Shown here one piece after another: positions 12,060-24,579 of a stretch of DNA of 64,000 nt. This DNA comes from Nemopilema nomurai (Eukaryota > Cnidaria > Scyphozoa > Rhizostomeae > Rhizostomatidae): NCBI GenBank assembly GCA_003864495.1, contig ML133365.1:4260393-4324392 (forward strand). The letters run 5' to 3'. Under the pieces are notes generated by a model. It was given only the letters and a program-made list of their open reading frames with translations. It did not search any database and was not told the DNA's origin. Numbering within the stretch: the first letter of the stretch is position 1; each line of letters begins with the position of its first letter. A program made the translations under genes and the position numbers.

Positions 12060-15000
12060 ATGATTCAGTTGATCTTGGAAACGATTAAAGTGTTCGTTAT
12101 TTTGCATGTGCAAATAGTCGTTGCCTGCGTGAAGTTCTTCCTTCCTGGAAAACCGAAAGATGTTTCTGGTGAAGTTGTGCTTATTACTGGAGCAGGTAGC
12201 GGTATTGGCAAGTTGATGGCACTCAGGTAAAAAAATGCAAACTCTTAATATCAAATATCTATATTAGTATCAAATGATAATATAAAAGAAGTATCCGTTT
12301 GTTGCGAGCTGAAACGACGTGAAATTCGCATATGGGACGGTGATGTTATTTTAAATTGGCACCTTGCAAAATTACACCCATAATTTGTTGGAGCCAATTA
12401 AATGTTTATTGATGATCGCTAGTTCAACCCTCTTCTAGTTGTGATAAATTTCATAAAGGGTCAAGGGTCAATATGTTTATTATTTGAATTATTGAAAAGT
12501 ACATCAAAGCAATGCAGCGTTTTAGGCCTATGCTCGTCATTTAATATTCAAACGTGCTTGGCCAATAAAAAAAGATAAAGGATAACCGCTTAATGTGGAT
12601 ATCTGTTTTTACCTTTTGGAGAAGTGCACTTTGCCACACTGTGAGGACAATATCCACACCACTTTCATATGTCTATACTTTGCGAAAGTTTTCAAATGAG
12701 TCCGTTTTGGAGCATGTTAATAGGGCATGGAAACTCATTATTCATTAGCGCACTTTTGGTGAAAGCTGATTGAGGGAAGTAAATGCCAAATAAAAAATGT
12801 TACCTTGCTAGTCGTAAAATTCGATTTTGCTTTGTTGATCTCTGCTGTGATTGGCCGTCTAGCACTTCCTGGAGAAAAATTGAATAATCTCGAGCAAATA
12901 GCTGCCCAATTGTTTTACAGGAAATTTTCAATAGGACCAAAACTTTTAAGCATTCAGTGCAATGGAAAATTGGCTGATCAAATGTGAATGAATTAAGGCA
13001 AAATGATATAATAAGCCAGAAATGTTATTATCAAACTTTTATATTCATTTACCATTTAATCCTATTTCAGTCAAGTGACTATATGCGTTTTACCAACTAT
13101 AGGTTTGGAAAGCTGGGAGCCACAGTTGTTTGTTCAGACATAAACCGTTCCGCAATACAGCAGACTGTTGAAGAAATTGAGAGTGCAGGTGGAAAAGCAT
13201 CTGGCATTGTGTTTGATTGTAGTAATCGCAATGAAGTCTATGAAGCTGCTGACAAAATAAAACGTGCTGTCGGGAAAGTTACAATTCTGGTAAACAATGC
13301 TGGTATTGTATCTGGAAAAAAGTTTTTGAATACACCAGATGACTTGGCTCAAAAGACATTTGAAGTCAACACATTAGCTCATTTCTGGGTGAGATATTTT
13401 GTTTTGGTCTTCTTGTCAGGCCTTAATTGGGTGTAATATCATAATTGGTTCACTTGAATCAGAATTGTGGAAAGTTTCATGCAACTGCTTACAACAAGGT
13501 GTAGGAGTTTGTCACTAACACAACCTTATGTCTATAGACCTCATTTTTAAATGATATGGAGGAACATTGGTATAGTTTTTCCTAATACAAGCCCAAACAA
13601 AGAATAGCTTAACCACAGTTAGGAAAACCATTAAAAAGTGGAGAATATGAAAAAAGGACATATGACCATCCTCATTTTTTAATTTGGAAGGAGCACTTTT
13701 GTTTCCCCCAGGTACACTTTTGTATGGTTTGTCATAGAGTGGAGGCACAGCCTAGTTCTATGTCATTATTGCTAATCAGCATTGTTCCAAGTTGAAGTGT
13801 TATGATGGATTTATGTCTTCAACAAGACTATGAGTTGTTATAGCCAGCTTCAGTAACATATACCAAACAAATGTCAAATGAGGCTTATAATTGACAAAAT
13901 ATAATAACTCATGATAATGTTTTTTTTGTAAAACTTCCTCAAATAGGTAACAACAAGAGTTAGATAAATATAATCATTGAAGGGAAATTACAATTGGTAC
14001 AGAAATGTCTGCATTGGTGCAGGTAGAATGATTAATACCGAAAAGGTATGACAAATCTGATTCCTAATTTATGCTTTGTTTAGACCACAAAGGCATTTCT
14101 TCCAGCCATGATGGAAATGGATCATGGTCACATTGTTTCCATCGCATCAGCTGCTGGATTATCTGGTGTTAATGGTCTCTGTGACTACTGTGCCTCCAAG
14201 TTTGGTGCAGTTGGCTTCCAAGAATCTCTGCATTTGGAACTAAAAGCATTGAATTCCAATGTTCAAACAACTGTTGTTTGTCCATATTTCATAAACACAG
14301 GGATGTTTGATGGTGCCCAAACAAGGTATGAGACTTTAAAGTCAGGTCCTTTGTACCATAAACAGATGAAGAGAGTTAATTTCAATCAAGTGGTTTTGAA
14401 TCTAGTGTGTGCTCAAATCAGTTTCCATTGTGTCATTTTCTGAAAGTTATTTATGTAAACTAAAGTATGATTCCACTGTTTGGGTAATTTATCTTTTACA
14501 TCAACTTGATGTGAATTAAGCCAAATGCATGTGGCAAGATAATATTCTGCCAAAGTGCCAAGGTTTTTTCCCAACATTGTTGCACAAATTTTCTTTGCAC
14601 TAATGTTTGAAAGTTAATGAAACTGACTGCCTATTTCAACAGGCCAGGCCACTATTCAAAATTTCACTTTGTCTATTCAAATGGATTTTTCACATGATTG
14701 AGAATTATATTGAGCCACAAAATCTAGATTTAACTTCTTATTTCACTGAATTGGCTTTTGTATTTGTTAAAAACAAGTTATTCAATTCAATGCCAGTGAA
14801 TGTTAATTGACCAATGATAACCTGGTTCTGAAAAAGATTTTGTTGTTGACATTTCTTCTATTGGTTTGTAGGCATCATATAATGTGTGACATATTTCATT
14901 TCACAGATTTCCGATGCTCTTACCCATAATGGAACCAGAGTATGTTGTTGACAAAATCATTGATGCTGTTTTGCACAACAAAGAGCTTCTCATTCTTCCA

Positions 15001-17190
15001 AGATTCCTGTATTTGGCAGCAATCATTAAATGGTATTTGTAGTACACTTCTTTAAATATTGCCGTTACCATTTATACTTTGCACTTTTTCTAACATTTAC
15101 ACTTAAGCATAGAAGCCCACCATACTCAAGTTTTTAGGAAAGACTAAGCAGCGATAATGCGCTAATATTATACGTAATACTTGTTGTCAAGTGCAGGACT
15201 GACCTTAACTTTTACAGCCATTGTGTGCAGTCAATTTTGGCACTGTTCTTAGCTCTATATTGATTCTATTGAAAAGATGCTGGGAAACAAGCTTCTTAAT
15301 GATAACTTTAACAGACACACCAACAACATATTTGTGCAAAGTTTCGAGAATTCTGTAACCGCCTTTCACTACATTTTGAATAGAAATATAAGCTGTGTGT
15401 TTGCTGCAATTTTTAACCAGGGATGATCATGGGTTCAGGTTTAGGCTAGAGAATTTTCATGTCAATGCATCTAGTCATGGATAAAATCCAGGTTGGACCA
15501 ATCCCAGTCCAGAAGCTAACTAGATCCAGTGGCTTAAGGCTGAAGAGCTAAGAAGTCCTCACTCTTTGAGGCTATAGCCTTTCTATTGCTTTAAGGTCAC
15601 GGTAAACGCTCTATTGCAATTTTTCGATTTTTTCACATACTGATAGCCGAATTAATAAGGGACATAATGATACCACGTTTGAAGCTAGAAGAAGTTTTGA
15701 AAATGGACAAAATCCCGTATGAACGAAGGTTTCCATAATTTCCTTATCGAAGTTTCTAGCTGCGGTCTTCAAGTCGCTCGACCTCTTAAGCCGATTATCG
15801 TTGTTCTGCTTCTTGTCGTTTGTGTAAGAGTATGGCACATCCATGGGTTGTTGTGCCTATTTCAAGACGCCAATTGATCTTAAAGCCTAAACTACTTGAC
15901 CCGGATTACATTGTTGGTAATATGATCCCGATGTGTATCATCGCAAGTACGATCATTAAAGTCCCTTTTTCTCCAGACTCGAAATTCCTCTACATACAGG
16001 TACGAAAAAGCTATTTTGTACCCAAGGAACCAATCGAATGGCTCGAAAATTTGCACACTGCCAGGGCAGATGTTGGGCAACCAAAGGGTGTCTCAAAATT
16101 TTTTTATTTGCTCTGGTCCGTCTTTTATACCCAAATACAGTTGCGGGAGGGTGGAAAAATTGTTTGCCAATTTTTGACAGGGTATAGTTTCAATATGAGG
16201 AGGAATTTAAAAAATCTGAGACACACTTTAGTAGCTTAAGATCTGCACTTCCTGCTGGTATAAGTCAAATTTTGTTACCTCAAACGCAAGGGTACAAAAT
16301 AGCTTTTGAAGGTGGTACAATTTCAATAAATTTAGCATGGAAAATATAATTTAACATTATTTGCCAACAATTTCGATCTTCCTAAATACGCCATAATATT
16401 GTGCATCGAATGATATATAGTTTACCCAGATTCCATGAACAGTTTGGCCTTTAGGAAGGAAAAACCAATTTTCGTGTTGAAAACGTTTACCGTAACCTTA
16501 AAGAAATTCAGGTGTTTGCTTTTTCTCTGATAAAAGGGCAAACCAAGGTTTTACAAAACACTTAAACAAGGATTCAAAAAGATTTTTGTAGCATCTTCAC
16601 AGTCGATGCACAGATCACTGATGCTACCGTTTCTTCGTTTCTGGCCAAAATCAAAATCAATGAAGCAACAGCAATCAAAGAAGGTCCACTCTTCTGTTTT
16701 TTGGAGTTCTATGAAGCTAGATTGTCAGCCAAAACGAAAAGGAAACGTTGGTATTTAGTAAGGTTTAGAAGGTCATAACAATGGTGAGGGAGAGGAAGGG
16801 GTGGACTCCTCAAAGGTTCAAGAAGAAGAACTCCAAGGATACGAAAGCTAAATGGCAACATTTGCATGATAAAAAATGGTATTGATGTGTTTTATGATTA
16901 TGGTTGATATTACAGCAAAGAATGAGTGAGCTGTAAGATATTTCCAATTTCAGAAAGGAGTTTACAACATTAATACTTTGGATTGCAAGCAACAAGGTTC
17001 AATTGACTGCAAGTGAACCAAATTAATGAAAACATTAAATGAAATCGACTTACATACATGCATATCATAACTTGTATTATATTTTGTTCGTTTCAGCCTG
17101 GTTCCTTATTCATCCTACGTCATGTTATGCGACTTTTTTGGTTTCTCCAAGACCATGGACCAGTTTGTTGGCAGAAAGAAAGAAGATTAA
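12060..17190 (+). CDS. SDR16C-family short-chain dehydrogenase (HSD17B11/RDH10-like), 5 exons
   Basis: Exons 12060-12226, 13103-13388, 14084-14325, 14907-15032 and 17097-17190 join in phase into a 304-residue protein, the usual length for the family. The N-terminus has a hydrophobic segment (about residues 3-28) typical of the membrane or lipid-droplet anchor of these enzymes. The Rossmann motif TGAGSGIGK lies near residue 44, NNAG near residue 115, the catalytic Ser in the IASAAGLSG segment, and Y-C-A-S-K supplies the catalytic Tyr and Lys. The phrase [12 protein letters not shown] matches the conserved HFW-TTKAFLP region of SDR16C enzymes. Family members oxidise or reduce steroids, retinoids or other lipids with NAD(P). 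The substrate here cannot be told from sequence, so no gene symbol is given. A MITE sits upstream and a second element sits in the last intron. Confidence 0.93.
15595..16497. mobile_element. TTAA-flanked (piggyBac-type) element in the SDR intron
   Basis: Inverted ends GGTCACGGTAAACG and CGTTTACCGTAACC (one mismatch) are directly bordered by TTAA at 15591-15594 and 16498-16501. TTAA target duplication is the hallmark of piggyBac-type elements. The roughly 0.9-kb interior has an open plus-strand frame (about 15835-16239; first ATG inside) that does not resemble a transposase, so it is most likely a non-autonomous derivative. It lies wholly inside intron 4 of the dehydrogenase gene. Confidence 0.6.
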
Positions 17191-18319
17191 CTGCTCATGT
17201 GTCAGTTTTTTCGTTTGAACCTCTTTTTTGAACTGATTTGCTGAAATTATTATTTTGTAATCATATATATTTTGGTTTTTTAATTGACCCTAGATGAACA
17301 TTTTTTAAATGCCAGTTTTTCCAACTTCCAGCAAAGATCTTCAATTCACACTAATTCACCCTAAGGCCATGCAAAAATTTCGAGAAACGACGCCTTATTC
17401 GAATGTTATCTTTCGGCTGCAGAGCTTTGACCTCCTGAATTCTTTTTGTATCTGGCATTTTAGTCAGTTTTCCTGTTTTGTATGATTACATTTAGCTGAT
17501 TTAGCAGATTTATATTTCATTACATTTTTTTATTCACCTAGAACTATAGTTGTGTCGTTCTTATGGATTCAAAGGTATAGCGTGCTGTATTTGTTTCTTT
17601 TCGAAGCCGTTCAAAGCAGTTCAAAGCAAAATTCCATAGTTGTTCTTGCGTCAAATCATGGACACCAGTTCCACATCACAAAAAACTTTTGTTGATCATT
17701 AAAGAACGAGAAGTTGCCCATTGTTAAACAGTCAGCAATCATTTGATCGACACCTCGGAGTTTTTTGAATGATTGGTGACGACGCTTTTAGTCAAACCCC
17801 GTATTACGGCCTACCGCTAACTTGCAATAGAATGGTGCATTTCTAGCTTCAAGGCACTGGCTCGAAAGAATCACTGGACAAATCTCGCTTCAATCGAAAA
17901 TCCCCGAATAAACGCGAGGAGGAATGCTTGAGCTTTTATTATGAAGGGGATTCGATCATAAAAAGTTCAAGGTGTGAGCCATGGGAGTGACGTATAACAA
18001 ACCGCAGCTGAATAGTCTGAAGGGGAATACGAAGAAAGTTGTCCCCTACCCCCGCCCCCCCCCCCCCATCTTCAATGATCCATTGGTGGTCGTTTCAATT
18101 CTTCCATCCTCCATACAAGAATATGTTGGGGGAGGAAGGTTGTAGATATTAAAGATTCGTAGCGCTTGACTGTGATGACAATGTTCCCAGAAGATGGGAC
18201 TTCCATCATAGTTATTGCTCTGTTATGCTCAATATCGTAACGAAAAATCAACTGAATTAAAATCTATCACTTGCCACCCAAATAAAAAGTTATACCAACA
18301 CTACTGTTTGTTGGCAAGC
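17191..18319. other. Intergenic between convergent genes
   Basis: Contains the 3' ends of the SDR gene (plus strand) and of the collagen-Ig gene (minus strand). A 13-base C run lies at 18055-18067. No coding frame or element ends are supported. Confidence 0.4.
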
Positions 18320-21300
18320 CTAGTAGCACCTTAGACTTCCAACCGTATAATATGCCTCTTCGCCTTTATCGCCTGTATCACCAAATCTCACTTCGGATAC
18401 GGGTAGGTCTTCCTTGTGTCGAAGATATCCTGAATCTTCTCTCCATGTAGCTTCATCATTCATGTCACAGTTACAGGTTTTTCCTCCTGCGCACGAGTTA
18501 TTCAGCTTACATGCGCAGCCCCTTTCTCTATGGGCAACGCCTCCCCAGTAGCTTTTCCTTTCACCTGAAGCAGAATACCATGCCCCGTAAGGGTTTCCGG
18601 CAGTCAAACCCAGAAAACTCCCTTTGCATTCATACTTGATGTGCTGCTCACAGTTGTTCGATAGCCGCATAATTTCCTTGATCTTATTCAATGGGATTAG
18701 ATACTTGATCTTGCGAATATGAGACCGCTCTTGCTCAGTTCCTTTGACGTGCGATCTTGCCTCGCTGTCGTGTGAAACCACCGTCACCCCAACCTCGTTA
18801 TGGCTCTTCATGTCGCAGAAGACGAGCGTCGGTTGTGAAATGATTCCTGAAATATAAATGACGTAATTCTTCGATTCGGATTGACCGCTTTTTCTGATAT
18901 CCTTGCATGTGCGCGGTAGATACTTCACTGTGACAGAATGACTTATGGCCGAGACCTTTGACTTTATGACACATTGGTATACTTCTTCAGCCTTCAAGCC
19001 AGGTTGAACCGCCAATGTACGGCTATCCACGATTAATGACTCTTTATCTGTCACCAACTTCCCGTTTTTTCTCCAAGTTACTACAATTGGTGAAACTCCC
19101 CCTGTGTATGGGCAGGATAGCAGCGTAGTTTCTTTCGGAATGGCAAGTAACAGTGATGGGGGTTTCACCACGAACTCGAGTCTCTTTGCCACATGCAAAC
19201 TCGCTGCTGCACTTGACTCTTTCACGCTGTTCACTGCCTTGCATTCGTAGTAGCCACTGTCTCTGACTGCACTATTCCATATCTCCAGTGTTTGTCTTCT
19301 GTCTTTGAATCCGGCCCTTTGGGGAATCTGCCCCCCTGACCTTCGAGTCCACGTGATCACCGGCCACGGCTTGCCCGTCACGTTGCACCTGATTACACTT
19401 GTGAAACCTTCCTCATTCTCAATCTTGCTTGCTGCCATCTCTGCCTTGGCAGGAACTAGAAGCAGGAAGGAAATTGGGCATTTTAAGTACTAGCCTTCAA
19501 AGCATTTGCTATTCAGCGCTTACTTAAAATGCTTCACACTACATGCATTTAATTGGGTGGTAGCTCGTAAATTCATTCAAAGATTCGTTTTCGTTTCATT
19601 TACATGTTGCTGCTGGCTTTTTATATCTCCACTCGTGTTTATTTTCTCCGCACATTACTGGCATTAGTCGTTCTTTCTTCTTCATCCTTTCAACCATTAC
19701 GACCTGTGCCTTTCTTTCCCCCATACCAGCCCAATCTTCAAATGCAAGATACATCTTCACTAGACACATCTTCAAATGCAAGACACATCTTCACTAGACA
19801 TAACTTCAAATGCAAGACACATCTTCACTAGACACCTCTTCAAATGCAAGACACACCTTCACTAGACACATCTTCACTAGACACCTCTTCAAATGCAAGA
19901 CACATCTTCACTAGACACATCTTCAAATGCAAGACACATCTTCATTAGACACATCTTCAAATGCAAGACACATCTTCACTAGACACCTCTTCAAATGCAA
20001 GACACATCTTCACTAGACACCTCTTCAAATGCAAGACACATCTTCACTAGACACCTCTTCAAATGCAAGACACATCTTCACTAGACACATCTTCAAATGC
20101 AAGACACATCTTCACTAGACACATCTTAAAATGCAAGACACATCTTCACTAGACACCTCTTCAAATGCAAGACACATCTTCACTAGACACCTCTTCAAAT
20201 GCAAGACACATCTTCACTAGACACCTCTTCAAATGCAAGACACATCTTCACTAGACACATCTTCAAATGCAAGACACATCTTCACTAGACACCTCTTCAA
20301 ATGCAAGACACATCTTCACTAGACACCTCTTCAAATGCAAGACACACCTTCACTAGACACCTCTTCAAATGTAAGACACATCTTCATTAGACACATCTTC
20401 ACTAGACACCTCTTCAAATGCAAGACACACCTTCACTAGACACCTCTTCAAATGCAAGACACATCTTCACTAGACACATCTTCAAATGCAAGACACATCT
20501 TCATTAGAAACATCTTCAAATGCAAGACACATCTTCACTAGACACCTCTTCAAATGCAAGACACATCTTCACTAGACACATCTTCAAATGCAAGACACAT
20601 CTTCACTAGACACCTCTTCAAATGCAAGACACGTCTTCACTAGACACATCTTCAAATGCAAGACACACCTTCACTAGACACCTCTTCAAATGCAAGACAC
20701 ATCTTCACTAGACACATCTTCAAATGCAAGACACATCTTCATTAGACACATCTTCAAATGCAAGACACATCTTCACTAGACACCTCTTCAAATGCAAGAC
20801 ACATCTTCACTAGACACCTCTTCAAATGCAAGACACATCTTCACTAGACACCTCTTCAAATGCAAGACACATCTTCACTAGACACATCTTCAAATGCAAG
20901 ACACATCTTCACTAGACACCTCTTCAAATGCAAGACACGTCTTCACTAGACACATCTTCAAATGCAAGACACATCTTCACTAGACACCTCTTCAAATGCA
21001 AGACACATCTTCACTAGACACCTCTTCAAATGCAAGACACATCTTCACTAGACACATCTTCAAATGCAAGACTACCCACTCTGCATACCTTCTTTCTAGG
21101 ATCGGCACTAAACGTGCTATTCCACCCTTTCCCGAAAATCAAAGAGGCGTATTTACCATTGACGTTCAACCAGGCCACGGCCACTTCTTCTCCGATGACA
21201 CTTTTTGCTCTACATGTAATTTTCCCCTCGTCTGTTCCCTTAATTCTTTCTATCATCAACATTCCCCCTCCAATCCACTTGTATCTGGCATCGATATTCC

Positions 21301-22513
21301 TCTCAGGTATAAGACGCGTGGCCGGCACTGGATGACCCGTTGCCACACAGGTAAATGTGACAGTACTGTTTGCCAAAACTGTCTTATTCTGCGGAGGAGT
21401 TGTTATCTTCGGTACGGCTATTGAGTCCCCCTTTTGCCCTTTGATTCCCTTGAGTCCTTGTCCTCCGTTGCGCCCCTTTTGACCTTGATCCCCCTTCTCT
21501 CCTTTAAGGCCTTTTAGACCTCGCAATCCCGGGTCTCCTTTGATGCCATTGAAGCCTGTTGGTCCCATGGGCCCGGCCTTTCCTCGACTCCCTTTGCGGC
21601 CAGGTGGTCCTGCGGGACCGGGTAAGCCAATCGGCCCTGGTGGTCCCTGCAAACTGATTGGTACAAGCAGACTCCGGTTCAGAAAGTGCACCACCAGCCT
21701 TGAGAGTGCACCATCTTCTCGATTTGCTTCTCTCTTTGGCCGCCTTTTAATCACTCCTATAACAAGGTTAACAAATTTTGAAAAGTTTCAAACTCCCTTG
21801 AAAATATCTGCTGAGAATGATACAAAGATACCTTTGCTCTCTCAACCCAGTTACCTCGCTAGTATCAGCCTACTGTCGTATTGCCTAGAGTAGTAGTGTT
21901 TTCCCCGGTGAAAAGCTTGAACAATCAGTGTGGGCAACAAAGCATATGCAAGCGACATATTCATGGACGTACAAGTTGATTGGCGTGGTATAGAACTTGT
22001 AGTATTAACTAAGAAAGTTCCCTTGATTGTATTTGAAAAAAGATTAATGAAATGTTTTTGATTGATTTGATTGTTTGGGACTTTGGCTATGAGGGTGTTG
22101 GAAAGAAAGTCCCTTAAATGGAAGCCCACCTTAAAATGAAAAGTCAGATTTTCTGACATTATCAGCAAGATTCACAATGGCGATTCAAGAAACGAGATTC
22201 AAGATCTACAAAAGCAAGAAACGCAAAGAAGAAGCATTGCAACGGAACCTTGGACGATCCTTTTGATGTCTTGTCCCTCCTGGGCTGCCTTCCGGTTGTT
22301 TTCGCAGCATTGCTCAAGGGCAACCAGCCTCTTCTCCACCCGCTCTAACATGGCTACCTCACTGTAGTGCGTCTTTCGCTTCAATTCGTCTATCGCCTTC
22401 GCAAGCTCCCGTTTCGTCGTGAATGCGTAAAAGCAGAGCGCCGCAAAGCAGGTCAGCAGCAAAACATAGTGCAACGCTGTCTTCGTTGGACTTGGCTGCG
22501 TTGGGGTTCCCAT
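18320..22513 (-). CDS. Type II transmembrane collagen with Ig domains and fibrinogen/CNTNAP-like C-terminus (3 exons)
   Basis: Minus-strand exons: 22513-22249, then 21646 (or 21636)-21157, then 19455-18320. Using acceptor 21636 the frame is open for 626 residues. A short cytoplasmic head is followed by one membrane span (about residues 16-33), a coiled-coil neck ending in a Cys pair (EQCCENN), about 25 Gly-X-Y triplets, and three Ig-like domains with the usual Cys/Trp/Cys and DSGYYEC features. The last 170 residues resemble the fibrinogen-like segment of CNTNAP proteins: [12 protein letters not shown], CxCxx[12 protein letters not shown] and DLPVSEV, ending at a conserved Cys. It is inferred to be an extracellular trimer anchored at the plasma membrane, analogous in plan to gliomedin/colmedin but with Ig plus fibrinogen-like heads. 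The first donor (CAAG/GTTCCG) is weak, so the exon 1-2 junction is uncertain. A Harbinger element lies directly upstream. Confidence 0.82.
19735..21070. repeat. 34-bp minisatellite, about 39 units
   Basis: The unit is two related parts, ACACATCTTCACTAG (15) and ACACCTCTTCAAATGCAAG (19), repeated head to tail for 1.3 kb with few substitutions (CCTC/CATC alternation, CATTAG variants). A few units carry an extra 15-bp half (near 19860 and 20385). It fills about four fifths of the intron between the collagen/Ig1 exon and the Ig2-fibrinogen exon, ending 86 bp from the minus-strand splice donor. Open frames through it are repeat artefacts. Confidence 0.97.
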
Positions 22514-22543
22514 TTTTTGGCCTAGCGCTGTCTGCCAGTTTGA

Positions 22544-22585
22544 GGCCTAAGTTAGACGTCGCTCTTCTCATGCGCCGAACCTAAT
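22544..22585 (+). repeat. Left terminal inverted repeat of the Harbinger element
   Basis: 42 bp identical to the reverse complement of 26440-26481. The left TGA duplication is immediately outside. Confidence 0.95.
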
Positions 22586-22656
22586 ACAATTAGGAGCGAC
22601 TGAAGAAGGACTCTAGAGCGACCCTTAAGTTATACGTCGCTCCTAATCTGTCGCTC
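22558..22656. promoter_or_regulatory. Left subterminal cluster of GTCGCTC heptamers
   Basis: Five copies of GTCGCTC or its complement GAGCGAC occur in 99 bp (22558, 22594, 22616, 22636 and 22650). Such arrays near transposon ends usually bind the transposase or its Myb-like partner. That role is inferred here. Confidence 0.6.
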
Positions 22657-22759
22657 CTGATCTGAATTGAATGAACCATGGCAACAGCCAGCGACGCACA
22701 ACAACAGCAACAGCTATTGTCTAGAGTTTGTTTTGGCGGGCATTTTCGATCACGTAATA

Positions 22760-24079
22760 ATGGTAGACCAAAAGCAGAAAATCAGAGTTATTATGCTGAG
22801 AAAAATGATTTCTGCGAATCGAAGGCGTCGCAAAATGCTTCAACATGGTGTTGTATTGATACTTAGACATCGGTCCATGATAACAGCTTGTTTGCTCTCA
22901 GCTATGCTTTTATTTGCACAACACAACTCGAGACGAACAGTCATCCGATCATGCAGGAGACTAGAAAGAAATTATGGATGGTGGGAAATGGTGTGGAACA
23001 CTTACGACGACGACCGTTTCAAGAGAACATTCAGGGTATCCAGGGAAACTTTTAACTTCATCCTTGCACGCATACGCCACAAGCTTGAGAGAGACGGGTT
23101 GTGTGAAGAACCAATTCCACCGGAATTTCGTCTAGGCCTGTGTTTGTATCGACTTGGAAGAGGCGATTACTTTTATACAATTGCAGAAATGGCCGGACTT
23201 GCTCCTTGCACAGTTTCAAGCATTGTTCATGATGTAAATGAAGCAATCGTTTCTTGTTTATGGGAGGAATGTGTTACTGTCTACATGCCAGTAACTGAGG
23301 AAGATTTTAGGAACAAGATGCTAGATATGGAAGAACTCTGGCAGTTTCCCTTCAGTTGGTGTGCAGTGGATGGTTGCCATATTCCCATCAAGTGCCCCCC
23401 TGGTGGACAAGAAGCTTGCAAAGAGTATCATAATTTTAAAAACTTTTATTCAATCGTTCTGATGTCCATGGTAGATGCTAAATATCGGTTTGTCTGGGGG
23501 AGCTGCGGATTTCCTGGAAATTCGCATGATTCTATCATACTCCAGTCAACTTCCCTGTGGTCTTCCATTAAAGATGGAAAGTTTCTTCCAAATTATGCAC
23601 AACTGGAAGAAGATGTTGAAATTCCACCCATTATACTTGGTGATTCTGCGTTCCCATTTGAAACGTTTTTAATGAAGCCCTACACTAATGCCGTTCTGAG
23701 CAAAGAGCAGAGGTATTTTAACTACCGACTGAGTCGGGCCAGGATGGTAGTCGAAGGAGCTTATGGGCAGTTGAAGGGGCGTTGGCGGTTGTTGTTGAGG
23801 AAATCAGAAGGAAACCTGTACCAAACCAAAATGGCAACACTTTCTTGTATGGTACTCCATAATATCTGCCTTGAAAGGAGTGATGTAATTCCATCAAAGC
23901 TTGATCTGTCTATTGATCCCTCAACACAACAAAGGAGAGACCGAGCAACAATACGAGATATTTTACTCATGAAAGAATGCCACAAGATTGCTGACCCAAA
24001 AAAGAATGAAGCAAATAATGTGAGGAAAACAATCATGAGAAAACTGCAGAAAGAACTACAGAACTCAAATGTAAACTAA
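22760..24079 (+). CDS. HARBI1-type transposase (DDE nuclease)
   Basis: A single open frame of 439 residues from the first in-frame ATG; the frame is open back to about 22667 but only from a non-ATG codon. The N-terminal part resembles HARBI1: WNTYDDDRFKRTFRVSRETF is followed by a helix-turn-helix-like stretch (FYTIAEMAGLAPCTVSSIVHD). The nuclease core shows the three acidic residues in context: first Asp in CAVDGCHIPI, second in ILGDSAFP, Glu in MVVEGAYGQLKGRW. The protein cuts and pastes the element and in this superfamily needs a Myb-like partner for nuclear entry and DNA binding; that partner is encoded convergently downstream. No stop or frameshift is seen. A better ATG context (ACCATGG at 22678) is in another frame, so an unseen 5' intron is possible. 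Confidence 0.95.
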   Translation: MVDQKQKIRVIMLRKMISANRRRRKMLQHGVVLILRHRSMITACLLSAMLLFAQHNSRRTVIRSCRRLERNYGWWEMVWNTYDDDRFKRTFRVSRETFNFILARIRHKLERDGLCEEPIPPEFRLGLCLYRLGRGDYFYTIAEMAGLAPCTVSSIVHDVNEAIVSCLWEECVTVYMPVTEEDFRNKMLDMEELWQFPFSWCAVDGCHIPIKCPPGGQEACKEYHNFKNFYSIVLMSMVDAKYRFVWGSCGFPGNSHDSIILQSTSLWSSIKDGKFLPNYAQLEEDVEIPPIILGDSAFPFETFLMKPYTNAVLSKEQRYFNYRLSRARMVVEGAYGQLKGRWRLLLRKSEGNLYQTKMATLSCMVLHNICLERSDVIPSKLDLSIDPSTQQRRDRATIRDILLMKECHKIADPKKNEANNVRKTIMRKLQKELQNSNVN

Positions 24080-24579
24080 GAAGAACAGATCATGTGTGCT
24101 AACTTGAAAAACAGTCAAGAAAACTATTGCACTTTACTTACTATAGCATGATAAACACAACTAAAATTAAAGAATTTTCTCAAAATATGGGGGTAACCAA
24201 CAAAGCTGTTCATACCAGGAGAAACTTTGAAAAATGCTTTGCCTCTTCAGTTTTTACAGGTGACCTGAAGCAAAACTCTTATTAACACCCCTCTAATTAT
24301 GTATTTCATGCGAAAAGTCATCCCCCCATTTTATTAGTGACCCTTAATTTTAGAAAAACAAGGCAAATTTGCCAAGAACAGAACAATCTTTGAACACATA
24401 ATTTCGGAAAAGCTAAGCATTTCAATCTATTATGACCCCCCCATTTTAAGGTTTTTTAAAAATATTCCAACCCTCCCTCCTTATTAGACCCCCCTACAAT
24501 TAGGAACTTGAGAGTACTTGAAGTTCTTAGGTCTATTGGTTAGATATCTCAAAGTCTAATGGTTGATAAATACAGGCAG

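Noticed and set aside
18055..18067. Poly-C run as a regulatory or G-quadruplex site
   Set aside because: A homopolymer slippage tract without positional support.
20996..21424. Plus-strand frames starting in the minisatellite
   Set aside because: They are repeat translations running antisense through the collagen/Ig exon.
21540..21893. Plus-strand Pro/Gly-rich frame
   Set aside because: Antisense of the collagen Gly-X-Y repeat; the minus strand gives proper triplets.
22359..22571. Minus-strand frame extending from the Harbinger end into the collagen gene
   Set aside because: It is out of frame with the membrane-span exon and begins inside the terminal repeat.
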